The translations under genes and the position numbers were made by a program. A stretch of 64,000 bases of DNA from Hyphomicrobiales bacterium. GTDB lineage: Bacteria; Pseudomonadota; Alphaproteobacteria; Rhizobiales; Rhizobiaceae. The stretch's first letter is position 1, and each line of letters starts with the position of its first letter. Under the pieces are notes generated by a model that saw nothing but the letters and a program-made list of their open reading frames with translations, had not been told where the DNA came from and did not search any database. Shown in pieces: positions 37,296 through 46,706 of the stretch. Location of the stretch: assembly GCA_900473175.1 (NCBI GenBank), contig UCKM01000013.1:213799-277798 (forward strand). Direction: 5' to 3'.

Positions 37296-37880
37296 TCATC
37301 CATCTTCGCCGCGCGCAATGCGCCTGACCTCGCCAGCGGCTGCGTCGAGGATGCCTCGCGACAAACTCTCGTCCTGCATGAGGCGCGATAGCGTGACGGC
37401 GCCCACCATCAGAGACAATATCGCCATTGCCTTGCCGCTGGGGTTGGAACTCCTGGCTTCGTCCATCAGTTCATCCAGAATCTCAAAGTGAGCCCGTATT
37501 CCATCCTCAAATGGACGCCTGACCTCTTCACTTTGCCGCGCCGCGTCGGCTCCCAACGCCACCAACGGGCAGCCGTCTGCCTTTTCCCCGAGATGTCCTG
37601 GTGAGAGGTAGAACTCCATAACTGCTTCGAGGGGATTGGAGCTTGTCACTGCAGCTATCGACCATCTGCGTGTGGCGCTTTCCATCGCCCGCCTTGACGC
37701 AAGTGCGGCGAGGTCGTCCTTGGATGCGAACTGCTTATAGAACCCGCCTTGCGTCAGGCCAGCACCCTTCATCAGATCCTTCAGGCCAATCCCATCAAAG
37801 CCATGCTCTCGAAAGAGACGGCTTGCGACGTTGATTACGGTTTCCCGATTTTCCTCGGCCTGTGCGCGGCTCACTCTCAT
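37296..37880 (-). CDS. TetR-family regulator of the RND pump
   Basis: 194 residues. The helix-turn-helix is GFDGIGLKDLMKGAGLTQGGFYKQFASKDDL, a form usual in regulators of the AcrR/YxaF group. It is divergent from an RND membrane-fusion gene; a 6-bp dyad lies in the 98 bases between. It is expected to repress the pump genes and perhaps the SDR gene behind it. An ATG at 37880 is the only sensible start. Confidence 0.9.
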   Translation of the reverse strand: MRVSRAQAEENRETVINVASRLFREHGFDGIGLKDLMKGAGLTQGGFYKQFASKDDLAALASRRAMESATRRWSIAAVTSSNPLEAVMEFYLSPGHLGEKADGCPLVALGADAARQSEEVRRPFEDGIRAHFEILDELMDEARSSNPSGKAMAILSLMVGAVTLSRLMQDESLSRGILDAAAGEVRRIARGEDG

Positions 37881-37927
37881 TTCGACCTCCTGTTAGATTT
37901 CATTTGACATCTATAGCGTAAATAGAT

Positions 37928-37943
37928 TTAGATCGCAATCTAA
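37928..37943. promoter_or_regulatory. TetR-type operator before the RND pump
   Basis: TTAGAT (37928-37933) and ATCTAA (37938-37943) form an inverted repeat 4 bases apart between the divergent regulator and pump genes. Confidence 0.5.
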
Positions 37944-37978
37944 TTTGTGCAGATCGCTCGTCAAGTAGAGAATGTAAA

Positions 37979-39091
37979 ATGAAACGCAAATACGTCCTGA
38001 CTTTTGTGGGTCTCCTGGGAGTGGCGGCAGCCGCTGCCATTTTCCTGGTGTCCGAAACCACTGAACGGAAAGCCGAAGCTGCAGATCCGAGGACGGTTGC
38101 ACCGCTCGTAAGGGTGGCCGAGGCGAAAAATACTGGAACGGCGGAACGGTCGTTTACCGGAAATGTCGCTTCGCGCGTACAGAGCAATCTCGGGTTTCGG
38201 GTTCCGGGTAAGATCGTCGAGCGGATGGTCGATGTGGGTCAACAGGTGAGGCAAGGCCAGGCCCTGATGCGCATCGATGAAACCGATCTCCAACTCGCTC
38301 TGACAGCGAAGCGCAATACGGTCATCGCAGCGCGTGCTGTCCTGATCCAGGTAGAAGCAGATGAGAAACGCTATGCCGCGCTGGTGAAGAATGGATTGGC
38401 TGCCACCCCACAGCGATATGAACAGGCGAAAGCGGCCCTCGACACGGCATCGGCCCAGCTGGCCGCGGCTGAGGCTGACGCTAAAGTCGCAGAAAATGCC
38501 GCTGCCTATAGCGTTCTTCTTGCAGATGCGGATGGAACAGTCGTCGCCACGCTTGGAGATCCGGGACAGGTCGTGGCAGCAGGCCAGACGGTTGTTCAGC
38601 TGGCAAAGGCCGGGCCGCGTGAAGCCGTTGTCTGGCTGCCTGAGACCTTGCGCCCGGATATTGGATCCGAAGCGCAGGCCAGTGTCTACGGAGGCGAAGA
38701 TATCAGCGGAAAGGCCAGGCTGCGGCAGATCTCCGATTCAGCCGATCCGCAAACCCGCACCTACGAGGCGCGGTATGTTCTCGATGGCGCTGCCGCCTCT
38801 GCCCCGCTCGGTTCGACGGTGACGATTAAAATCCTGGACGCACACAGGCAGTCGGAGGTGGCTGTTCCGGTTGGTGCCATCCTGGACGACGGCAGCCGGA
38901 CCGGTGTTTGGGTTATCAGCGGCGCTACGTCCACCGTGAAATTCACCCCAGTCGAAATTAAACGGATTGGCGAGGAGACGGCATTTATCACCGGTATTGG
39001 CATTGGTGAGAAGGTTGTCGCTCTAGGCGCGCATCTTCTGGAGAATGGCGCAACCGTCAGGATTGCCTCACAGCAAGAGGTGACAAAATAA
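37979..39091 (+). CDS. RND efflux periplasmic adaptor (membrane-fusion protein)
   Basis: 370 residues. An N-terminal membrane segment (about 7-25) leads into the MFP fold: a lipoyl half (VPGKIVERMVDVGQQVRQGQAL), an alpha-hairpin (about 90-170) and the second lipoyl half (DGTVVATLGDPGQVVAAGQ), then the beta-barrel. It would link the inner-membrane pump to an outer-membrane channel. No lipobox is seen. It overlaps the pump gene by one base (TAATG). No TolC-like gene is in the window. Confidence 0.92.
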   Translation: MKRKYVLTFVGLLGVAAAAAIFLVSETTERKAEAADPRTVAPLVRVAEAKNTGTAERSFTGNVASRVQSNLGFRVPGKIVERMVDVGQQVRQGQALMRIDETDLQLALTAKRNTVIAARAVLIQVEADEKRYAALVKNGLAATPQRYEQAKAALDTASAQLAAAEADAKVAENAAAYSVLLADADGTVVATLGDPGQVVAAGQTVVQLAKAGPREAVVWLPETLRPDIGSEAQASVYGGEDISGKARLRQISDSADPQTRTYEARYVLDGAAASAPLGSTVTIKILDAHRQSEVAVPVGAILDDGSRTGVWVISGATSTVKFTPVEIKRIGEETAFITGIGIGEKVVALGAHLLENGATVRIASQQEVTK

Positions 39092-42000
39092 TGAGCTTCA
39101 ATCTCTCAGCCCTCGCTGTTCGCGAGCGTGCCGTTACCTTGTTCTTTATCGTTCTGTTGGCAGCTGCAGGAGTCTACGCCTTCGTCAAGCTGGGGCGAGC
39201 CGAGGATCCTTCCTTCACCATCAAGACCCTGACGGTCACTTCAGTCTGGCCGGGGGCCACTGCACGGGAAATGCAGGATCTCGTCGCTGAGCCACTTGAG
39301 AAGCGCATCCAGGAACTCACCTGGTATGACCGTGTCGAGACGACGACACGACCTGGCTACGCCTTCCTCACCGTGACTTTGAAGGATAGTACGCCGCCGG
39401 CCGCCGTTGAAGAAGAGTTTTATCAGGCTCGCAAGAAGCTTGGCGACGAAGCCCGCAATCTGCCTCCAGGCGTGATGGGCCCTTTCGTTAACGATGAATA
39501 TTCCGATGTGAGCTTTGGCCTTTACGCTTTGAAGGCGAAGGGGATGCCGATGCGCGACCTCGTGCGGCAGGCGGAGGTCATCCGTCAGGATCTCCTGCAT
39601 GTTCCGGGTGTCAAGAAAATCAACATTCTGGGAGAACGTCCCGAACAGATCTTCGTCGAGTTTTCCTATGCCAAGCTCGCGACACTTGGAATATCGGCAA
39701 ACGATATCGCTGCAGCCTTGCAAAGACAGAACACAGTTACACCCGCCGGCTCCATAGACACGCGGGGACCACAGGTCTTCATCCGTTTCGACGGAGCCTA
39801 TAACAGTGTGCAGGCAATCGCCGATACGCCGATCGCAGCGGCGGGACGCACTCTAAAACTTTCCGACCTGGCCGAAATTCGGCGCGGGTATGAAGATCCT
39901 GCGACCTACATCATCCGCCATGAGGGTGAGCCGACAATCATGCTGGGTGCCGTAATGCAACAGGGCTGGAATGGTCTCGATCTCGGCAGGGCGCTTGAAG
40001 CGCGATCCGCCACGATCGCGCAGACATTGCCGCTGGGCATGACGCTCACTAAAGTCAGCGATCAGGCCGTCAACATCGAAGAAGCGGTCGGCGAATTCAT
40101 GCTCAAGTTCGCCATGGCACTTGGCGTCGTACTGTTCGTGAGCCTGGTCGCTTTAGGCTGGCGCGTCGGCATTGTTGTCGCACTTGCTATACCGCTGACA
40201 CTCGCCGTCGTCTTCCTCATCATGCTGGAAACAGGCCGGTTCTTCGACCGCATCACGCTTGGCGCATTAATCTTGGCCCTTGGTCTCCTCGTGGACGATG
40301 CCATCATTGCCATCGAGGTCATGGTGGTGAAGATGGAGGAGGGCATGGACCGCATCAAGGCCGCCGCTTATGCCTGGAGCCATACAGCAGCACCGATGCT
40401 GTCGGGGACTCTCGTCACCATTATCGGACTGATGCCCGTGGGCTTCGCCAAGTCGAGCGCCGGGGAATATGCCGGCAACATTTTCTGGGTCGTCGGCTTT
40501 GCCCTAATCGTTTCATGGTTTGTCGCAGTTATCTTTACCCCCTATCTCGGCGTCAAGATGCTGCCCGCCATCAAGCCGGTGGAAGGCGGACATCATGCCA
40601 TCTATGATACGCCGAACTACCGTCGTCTGCGCTCCCTTATCAAGTTCGCAGTCCAACACAAGTTTATGACCTGTGCTGTGGTCGGCATCATGATGGCTGC
40701 CTCGGTCCTGGGTATGGGGGGTGTAAAACAGCAGTTCTTCCCGACATCGGATCGGCCTGAAGTACTTGTCGAAGTTCGCATGCCCGAAGGCACAAGCATC
40801 GAAACCACGACAGCCGCAGTGGAGAAAGTCGAGGGCTGGCTGCATGCTCAGCCGGAAGCAAAAATCGTCACCAGCTATATAGGGCAGGGTGCGCCCCGCT
40901 TTTTCTTCGCCATGTCACCTGAATTGCCCGATCCTGCCTTCGCCAAGGTCGTTGTGCTGACGCCCGATGCGCATGCGCGCGAGGCGTTGAAGCATCGTCT
41001 GCGAACCGCCGTTTCGGAAGGGCTTATTCCTGAGGCATCTGTGCGCGTAACGCAGCTAGTCTTCGGGCCCTATACGCCATTTCCGGTCGAGTTTCGGATC
41101 ATGGGACCGGATCCGGTTGAACTTTACAAAATCTCCGAGCAGGCTCTTGCTATCATGAATACTGTTCCAGATGTTCGCCAGGCCAACCGGGATTGGGGCA
41201 ACCGAACGCCTGTACTGCGCTTTGTTCCCGATCAGGATCGACTCAATCTGATCGGTCTCTCACCTTCGGAGGCAGCCCAACAGATGCAGTTGCTGCTGAG
41301 CGGCATCCCTGTCACACAGGTGCGCGACAATATCCGCAACGTGCCGGTCGTCGCTCGAAGTGCCGGCGAGAACCGGCTTGATCCTTCAAGGCTGGGCGAT
41401 TTCTCGCTCATGAGCAGGGATGGCCGTCAGGTTCCCCTTGATCAGATCGGCCATTCCGAGGTTCGATTTGAGGAGCCGATCCTAAAACGCCGCGACCGCA
41501 CGCCGGTGATCACCATACGCTCTGACATCAACGAGGCGACGCAACCCCCGGAGGTCTCACAGCAGGTCATGACGGCACTACAGCCACTGATCGCATCGCT
41601 CCCCGTCGGGTATCGTATCGAAATGGGCGGCAACATCGAGGAATCCCAAAAGGCCAATGTCGCACTCGTCCAGGTCTTCCCGCTGATGATCGCGGCGATG
41701 TTGATCGTCATCATCCTGCAGGTTCGCAGTCTGTCGACGATGACAATGGTGATGCTGACGGCGCCGCTTGGCCTCGCCGGCGTGGTGCCGACATTGCTCC
41801 TGTTCAATCAACCGTTCGGCTTCAACGCCATTCTCGGCTTGATCGGATTGGCGGGTATCCTCATGCGCAACACGCTGATCCTGACGGAACAAATCAAGGA
41901 AAACAAAGCTGCCGGTCTCGATGACTATCACGCCGTCATTGAAGCGACGGTGCAGCGCACACGCCCTGTCATCCTGACCGCGCTTGCAGCGATACTGGCG

Positions 42001-42201
42001 TTCATTCCGCTCACCCATTCGGTGTTCTGGGGATCGATGGCCTATACGCTGATTGGCGGAACGGCTGCAGGGACGGTGATGATCCTGCTCTTCCTTCCGG
42101 CACTGTACGCTGTGTGGTTCCGGATCAAGCCAACGAAAGACGATCACCACGGAGAAGCGATTGAAGAACTGACGCCACGGAGAGCAATGGCCGCGGAGTA
42201 G
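39091..42201 (+). CDS. RND efflux pump, inner-membrane component
   Basis: 1036 residues, the full length of an AcrB/MdtB-type proton-driven pump, with twelve membrane helices and two large periplasmic loops. The TM4 proton relay shows GLLVDDAIIAIEV (the D-D pair). Periplasmic signature QDLVAEPLEKRIQEL and the internal repeat in the second half (GLIGLAGILMRNTLILTEQI) are in place. It forms an operon with the adaptor under the divergent TetR gene. The drug or solvent range cannot be told. Confidence 0.94.
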   Translation: MSFNLSALAVRERAVTLFFIVLLAAAGVYAFVKLGRAEDPSFTIKTLTVTSVWPGATAREMQDLVAEPLEKRIQELTWYDRVETTTRPGYAFLTVTLKDSTPPAAVEEEFYQARKKLGDEARNLPPGVMGPFVNDEYSDVSFGLYALKAKGMPMRDLVRQAEVIRQDLLHVPGVKKINILGERPEQIFVEFSYAKLATLGISANDIAAALQRQNTVTPAGSIDTRGPQVFIRFDGAYNSVQAIADTPIAAAGRTLKLSDLAEIRRGYEDPATYIIRHEGEPTIMLGAVMQQGWNGLDLGRALEARSATIAQTLPLGMTLTKVSDQAVNIEEAVGEFMLKFAMALGVVLFVSLVALGWRVGIVVALAIPLTLAVVFLIMLETGRFFDRITLGALILALGLLVDDAIIAIEVMVVKMEEGMDRIKAAAYAWSHTAAPMLSGTLVTIIGLMPVGFAKSSAGEYAGNIFWVVGFALIVSWFVAVIFTPYLGVKMLPAIKPVEGGHHAIYDTPNYRRLRSLIKFAVQHKFMTCAVVGIMMAASVLGMGGVKQQFFPTSDRPEVLVEVRMPEGTSIETTTAAVEKVEGWLHAQPEAKIVTSYIGQGAPRFFFAMSPELPDPAFAKVVVLTPDAHAREALKHRLRTAVSEGLIPEASVRVTQLVFGPYTPFPVEFRIMGPDPVELYKISEQALAIMNTVPDVRQANRDWGNRTPVLRFVPDQDRLNLIGLSPSEAAQQMQLLLSGIPVTQVRDNIRNVPVVARSAGENRLDPSRLGDFSLMSRDGRQVPLDQIGHSEVRFEEPILKRRDRTPVITIRSDINEATQPPEVSQQVMTALQPLIASLPVGYRIEMGGNIEESQKANVALVQVFPLMIAAMLIVIILQVRSLSTMTMVMLTAPLGLAGVVPTLLLFNQPFGFNAILGLIGLAGILMRNTLILTEQIKENKAAGLDDYHAVIEATVQRTRPVILTALAAILAFIPLTHSVFWGSMAYTLIGGTAAGTVMILLFLPALYAVWFRIKPTKDDHHGEAIEELTPRRAMAAE

Positions 42202-42322
42202 GGCACTTCGTGTGCAAGGGAGACGCTACAATGATATCGGCCGTGCCCCAGCATGGCCGCCTTCGTTTATAGCCCTGGCGCCAATTGCGTCCGAGAGACG
42301 CGCGCCACCTGCCCGCCGGCTG

Positions 42323-43195
42323 TTAATCCCCGTCAGCTTGCCGATTGCGCGCGGTGACGATCCACGCCGCGCCATCGATCATCACCGACCGCTCACCGGG
42401 GCAGCCCGCGAAGACGACACGAACCGCAACCGAGGCGCGGGCGCGGATATCGTCGGTCTGATCAGCCAGAGCGCGCGCCAGCGGGCCGACCTCGAGTGTC
42501 ATCCTCACCGCGTCGTCGAGCGCCGCATCCCGCGTCTCCCCTTTGCCGAATGGAATGGAGGCATCGAAGGCCTCGATAGCGACTTCGGTGAAGCCAGCCC
42601 CCGTTAGAATACGCGCCACGCGCCTCTGGTCGCCAAACGAGAACGGGCCTGGCGCTTCGGGATCGGGCGGCGTCATCGGCGGGAGGATGCCCTTCATCGC
42701 GCCCATCGGCAAGCGCACCCAATCGTTCTCTGCCATGCCGCGCCAGCAGACGAAAGCGACCCGCGCGCCCGGCTTGAGCGCACGGCGCATATGAGCGAAC
42801 GCCGCTGTAGGATCGTCAAAGAACATCACTCCAAAGCGTGAGAACAGGATGTCGAACGCGCCCTCGGGGAACTCGGTGCTGCTGGCGTCGGCCACCTGGA
42901 ACAGGGCCGGCGTATCCTGCGGCGCTAGCGCGCGCGCTCTGCCGATCAGCGGTTCGGATATGTCCACGCCCAGCACATGGCCTCCCGCGCCGACGCGGTC
43001 GGCCAGATCCAGAGTCGTCGCTCCCGCGCCACAGCCGACGTCCAGCACGCGTTCACCCGTGGCGGGCGCCGCGGCTTCGATCGCGGCCTGGCCGAACACC
43101 GCCATCATGGCATCGAGCCGGGCCTCGTAAGCGACCCAGCGCTCCCCACTTTGGCCTTTCCAGTCGGCTACCTGATAAACATCTTTCTCTGTCAT
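42323..43195 (-). CDS. Class I SAM-dependent methyltransferase
   Basis: 290 residues. Motif I is VLDVGCGAGATTLDLADRV, then LGVDISEPLIGRARA and FDILFSRFGVMFF, typical of small-molecule methyltransferases near the UbiE/SmtA branch. The ATG at 43195 is chosen; the ORF extended upstream reads into the TetR gene region. GC content is high relative to neighbours, in line with other island genes. It lies just downstream of TetR copy 2 on the same strand, so the two may share a transcript. Confidence 0.85.
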   Translation of the reverse strand: MTEKDVYQVADWKGQSGERWVAYEARLDAMMAVFGQAAIEAAAPATGERVLDVGCGAGATTLDLADRVGAGGHVLGVDISEPLIGRARALAPQDTPALFQVADASSTEFPEGAFDILFSRFGVMFFDDPTAAFAHMRRALKPGARVAFVCWRGMAENDWVRLPMGAMKGILPPMTPPDPEAPGPFSFGDQRRVARILTGAGFTEVAIEAFDASIPFGKGETRDAALDDAVRMTLEVGPLARALADQTDDIRARASVAVRVVFAGCPGERSVMIDGAAWIVTARNRQADGD

Positions 43196-43230
43196 GCCTT
43201 TATCCTTGTTCTGATCCGTTCTTAACCAGG

Positions 43231-43878
43231 CTATCCGCCCGCGTGGTCCTGGCCACCGTGCGCGGCGATGAACATGGCGACAGCTGACCGGCAATAGGAT
43301 TCGATTTCGTTGTCGTCCGCCGCTCTTGCCTCATCAAAGCGTGCGATCATCAGAAGATCGGACCCTTTGAAAAGCGCGGCAAACAAGCGAGCGGACTGGA
43401 GAGGATCGGGCACGTTCAGAAGCGCCTTCGCGTGCAACTGACGCAACAGGGCCTCGATCTGGGCGGTGATATATGCAGGGCCGGCTTCGTAAAACAGCTT
43501 GCTTAACGACTTTTGGTTCGTCTTGTCGGCCATAACCGTGGCTTCTACACTACGAACGTCGGGGCTCATCAAGGTACGAAGCAGGGATGATCCAGCCGCC
43601 ATGAGCTGCTCTTCGACCGAACCGTCGATGCCTTCAAAAAGAGCCTGTGGTGTGAGCTGATGGCAGCGGGCCGAGATGGCTGCGCTGAACAGCGCCTCCT
43701 TGTTCTCGAAGTGCCTATAGATGCTGAGCTTGGATATCTTCGCTCGCTTGGCGACTTTGTCCAATGTCGTCGCTTGAAAACCCAGTTCCACAAAGAGATC
43801 GCACGCGGTGTCGATGATTGTTTGACCAAGCGCCTCGTTGGCGGGCCGGCCGCGCCGGACTTGACTAATTTCGCTCAC
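43231..43878 (-). CDS. TetR/AcrR-family regulator (module copy 2)
   Basis: 215 residues, a close paralogue of the regulator at 26857-27504: the helix-turn-helix differs only at single residues (KVAKRAKISKLSIYRHFENK) and both end in DHAGG. The start is a GTG at 43878 with AGGA 7 bases upstream. The operator before it matches that of copy 1, so the two proteins could cross-regulate. It is divergent from oxidoreductase copy 2. Confidence 0.92.
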   Translation of the reverse strand: MSEISQVRRGRPANEALGQTIIDTACDLFVELGFQATTLDKVAKRAKISKLSIYRHFENKEALFSAAISARCHQLTPQALFEGIDGSVEEQLMAAGSSLLRTLMSPDVRSVEATVMADKTNQKSLSKLFYEAGPAYITAQIEALLRQLHAKALLNVPDPLQSARLFAALFKGSDLLMIARFDEARAADDNEIESYCRSAVAMFIAAHGGQDHAGG

Positions 43879-43893
43879 TGCAAATTCCTGTCC

Positions 43894-43925
43894 TTGACAG
43901 TATCGTTATTCCTGAATTAAGATAC
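43894..43925 (+). promoter_or_regulatory. Promoter with TetR operator (copy 2)
   Basis: TTGACA (43894-43899) and TAAGAT (43918-43923), 18 bases apart, with the 26-bp dyad GTATC-N16-GATAC (43900-43925) in the spacer, as at 27519-27550. Inner bases differ between copies but the outer half-sites are the same. Confidence 0.65.
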
Positions 43926-43982
43926 CATGCAGTTTCAGAAATATGCAAGCCAAAGAATGAAACGAAAAACCGAGAGGGTGCC

Positions 43983-44101
43983 ATGCAACGACGAACACTG
44001 CTGAAGCTGGCAGCGCTCTCTACCATCGGCCTCCCCGGTACCCAGGCCAACGCACAGCCCAACCAACCCCCTCCATCCGCAACACGGAGCCCAAAACCAT
44101 G
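43983..44101 (+). pseudogene. Severed Tat signal peptide in the leader of copy 2
   Basis: An ATG at 43983 with GAGAGGG just upstream opens MQRRTLLKLAALSTIGLPG, a textbook twin-arginine leader, then TQANAQPNQ. The frame then runs out of phase into the oxidoreductase gene (start 44099) and yields junk. Copy 1 of the module lacks this leader. It is the 5' remnant of another exported-protein gene whose body was replaced by recombination. Confidence 0.6.
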
Positions 44102-44992
44102 GATGACGTCATCATCATCGGCGGCAGCTTTGCTGGCCTCGCCGCCGCCCTGCAGCTCGGCCGTGCCCGCCGCAAGGTCACCGTTCTCGATACCGGCCTG
44201 CCGCGCAATCGCTTCGCAGGTCGCTCGCATGGTATGCTCGGCCACGATCACAAGCCGCCGTTGGACATCCTGGCCGCGGCGCGGCAGCAACTGGCGCGTT
44301 ATCCCGCGATCAGGCTGGTCAATGCCCGCGCCGACAGCATCTCCGGTACCATCGACAATTTCTCCGTCCTCACCGGCGATAGCGAAAGCCTTGGCGCGCG
44401 ACGCCTGATCCTGAGCTATGGCGTTGTCGATCAGATGCCTGCTGTTCCGGGCTTTGCCGAAAGCTGGGGCACATCCATCATCCCATGCCCCTATTGCGAC
44501 GGCTTCGAAGTCGCCGACCAGCATTGGGGCCTCGTCTGGTTCCGTCCGCAGTCGCACATTCAGGTCAAGCTGTATCAGGATTGGACCGACAGGTTGACGG
44601 TCTTCGCCGATGGTCACGACATTGCGCCCGATATCCGGGCCGATCTGGCCCGCCGCAACATACCTGTCGTTGATGGTCGGATCACCGGGATCGCCCGTCA
44701 TGGGGACCATAATGCCACCGTCAAGCTCGATACTGGCCCCGATGTCGAGGTCGACATCCTGTTCGCGCATCCGCCGATCAAGCCGTCCGCAACCCTGCAT
44801 GACTCATTGGGACTCGCCACGGTCGATACGCCCCTCGGCATCGTTCTCAAGGTCGACGAGCGCCGCGAAACCAGCATACCCGGCATCTATGCCGCCGGCG
44901 ATCTCGCTACCCCCGGAATGCCCTCGGTCACTACGGCATCATGGCAGGGCGCAACGGCCGGCATCTCCGCCCAGCAGTCGATGCTGGTTTGA
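44099..44992 (+). CDS. FAD-dependent thioredoxin-reductase-like dithiol oxidase (copy 2)
   Basis: 297 residues, clearly paralogous to the protein at 27709-28602 along its length. FAD motif DDVIIIGGSFAGLAAALQLG, redox PCPYCDGFE and the second FAD contact IPGIYAAGDLA are conserved; the NADPH motif is again absent (HWGLVWFRPQSHI). Differences cluster in the region after the CxxC, which would shape substrate access. The downstream methyltransferase partner is displaced by about 2.1 kb of inserted genes. Confidence 0.85.
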   Translation: MDDVIIIGGSFAGLAAALQLGRARRKVTVLDTGLPRNRFAGRSHGMLGHDHKPPLDILAAARQQLARYPAIRLVNARADSISGTIDNFSVLTGDSESLGARRLILSYGVVDQMPAVPGFAESWGTSIIPCPYCDGFEVADQHWGLVWFRPQSHIQVKLYQDWTDRLTVFADGHDIAPDIRADLARRNIPVVDGRITGIARHGDHNATVKLDTGPDVEVDILFAHPPIKPSATLHDSLGLATVDTPLGIVLKVDERRETSIPGIYAAGDLATPGMPSVTTASWQGATAGISAQQSMLV

Positions 44993-45087
44993 GGTGAAGC
45001 GCCAGCAAGAGCTGCAACGCCTCGTCGGCAACCCGCCGCCGTCGGCTGACACGCTCACTCCAAAAAGACGATCAGGGAGACAGACAG

Positions 45088-46044
45088 ATGTTTGAAAAGC
45101 GACGCTATAGCGTCTTGGCCGCCATGGGCCTCGCCGCCGGGACCGCCTTCGCCTGTGCTTCCGCCGCCTCGGCGGAGCAGCCGACGATCGCCCTTCCGGC
45201 CGGTTCGCCCTTTCCCGAAAGCCTGACGGCCACCTCGGACGGCACGCTCTACGCAGGAAGCCTGACCAATGGCGGCGTCGTGCGCGCCAGGCCTGGTTCC
45301 GCGGAAGCGGAGGTGTGGATCAAGCCCGGCGCGTTCGGCACCCGCTCGACGTTCGGAGTGCTGGCCGACGAGGCCAACGGGCTGCTCTGGGTCTGCTCCA
45401 ACGACGCGTCGCGGCTCGGAGCCAAAGGCCCGAGCGATGTCGAGGGCTCGTTCGTGAAAGGCTTCGACCTGAAGACCGGCGAGGGCAGGATCAGCGTCGC
45501 ACTGCCCTCGAGCCCCGCGATCTGCAACGACATGGCTCTCGGTCCGGACAGTTCGCTCTACGTCTCGAACACGGCCCAGCCGCAGATCCTTCGTTTGCCC
45601 TTCGGCGGATCGAAGATGGAGGTCTGGGTCCAGGACGGCAGGCTCAAGGGAGGCCTCGACGGTCTCGCCTTCGGCGCCGACGGCTACCTATACGCCAACA
45701 CGTTCATCAGCGGAGAGCTGTTCCGCTTCGAGGTGAAGGCCGGTTCCGTCGGCGCGATCGAGAAGATCGAGACGCCGCGCCCCCTCAAGTTCCCCGACGG
45801 CCTCAAGGCGGACGGGACCGGCTTCCTCATGGTCGAAGGAGGCGGCTCCCTGTCGCGGGTTACGGTCGAAGGCGGGAAAGCGACGCTCACGACAATCAAG
45901 GAGTTCGCCGGACCGACGGGCCTCGCGCGGGTCGAGGACCTGATCTGGGTCTCCGAGGGCCAGATCGTGAACCTGGTCGACCCGTCGAAGAAGGGACAGA
46001 CGCCAAAGAGCTTCCAGTTCCGCGCCGTCAAGGCCGACCGATAG
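45088..46044 (+). CDS. Exported SMP-30/gluconolactonase-like beta-propeller protein
   Basis: 318 residues with a signal peptide (VLAAMGLAAGTAFACASAASA, cleavage before EQPTIA), so periplasmic. The propeller repeats show PESLTATSDGTLYAGSL, GLLWVCSND, GLDGLAFGADGYLYANT and FPDGLKADGTGFLMVEGG, the SMP-30-like blade pattern with Asp/Asn in the metal region. Possible lactone hydrolase. The gene is markedly GC-rich at third positions, unlike the core genes, and lies in the insertion that splits module copy 2. Confidence 0.8.
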   Translation: MFEKRRYSVLAAMGLAAGTAFACASAASAEQPTIALPAGSPFPESLTATSDGTLYAGSLTNGGVVRARPGSAEAEVWIKPGAFGTRSTFGVLADEANGLLWVCSNDASRLGAKGPSDVEGSFVKGFDLKTGEGRISVALPSSPAICNDMALGPDSSLYVSNTAQPQILRLPFGGSKMEVWVQDGRLKGGLDGLAFGADGYLYANTFISGELFRFEVKAGSVGAIEKIETPRPLKFPDGLKADGTGFLMVEGGGSLSRVTVEGGKATLTTIKEFAGPTGLARVEDLIWVSEGQIVNLVDPSKKGQTPKSFQFRAVKADR

Positions 46045-46148
46045 CGAAACGGCCGCTCAGGCGCGCCGCCCCCAAACTGACCGCAGATCCAGCACCGCCG
46101 TCAGCCGATCCGGCCGGTGGGAGACCGCGCAACAACAAGGAGAGAGCC

Positions 46149-46607
46149 ATGGTCTACGCCATGATCGTCAAGAAAAAGATCCGCCAAAGCTTCGACGACG
46201 TGAACCACCACCGATGGGACGACGCAGTGAAGGATATGGCGCCGGACGTCCATCATCGCGTGTCCGGAACGCATGCGCTCGGAGGCGAGCGACGCGGCAA
46301 GCAGGCCGTTCGCCAGTGGTTCGAACGCATGGGACGCGTCTTCCCCACGCTTCGCATAACGCTCGACGAGGTGTGGGTGACAGGCGGGCCTTGGAAGACC
46401 ACCGTGTTCGCGCGATGGAGGGCCAGCGAGGCACTCCTCGATGGCCGTGGTCGGTACGACAACCGCGGCCTGCACGTCTTCACCCTGAAGTGGGGCAAGG
46501 TCCGCGCGCTCGAGGAGTTCTTCGACTCCCAGGCCGCGGACTGGGCCTTGGCGGTCCAAGCGGAATCCGGTGTCGCCGAAGCCGCGGCCGAACCGATCGC
46601 GGGCTAG
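46149..46607 (+). CDS. NTF2-like (SnoaL-type) protein
   Basis: 152 residues of the NTF2/SnoaL-like cone fold: FDDVNHHRWDDAVKDMAPDVHHRVSG at the start and LHVFTLKWGKVRALEEFFDSQ at the end, the usual ketosteroid-isomerase-like pattern. Reported members are isomerases, cyclases or carrier domains. AAGGAG lies 6 bases before the ATG. Second gene of the inserted trio; a longer frame from 45315 is out-of-frame read-through of the lactonase-like gene. Confidence 0.8.
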   Translation: MVYAMIVKKKIRQSFDDVNHHRWDDAVKDMAPDVHHRVSGTHALGGERRGKQAVRQWFERMGRVFPTLRITLDEVWVTGGPWKTTVFARWRASEALLDGRGRYDNRGLHVFTLKWGKVRALEEFFDSQAADWALAVQAESGVAEAAAEPIAG

Positions 46608-46706
46608 TGTAGCCGACAGAGCCACCACGGCGCCGCTGCAGCTCGCTTGAGCGCAAGCAGCATCGATCACGCCAGTTTCAATTTCACAATAGACAGGAGC
46701 GCCACC

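Noticed and set aside
45315-46607. 430-residue frame fusing the propeller and NTF2-like genes
   Set aside because: The first two thirds are out-of-frame read-through rich in Arg; only the part from 46149 is protein-like and has a ribosome site.
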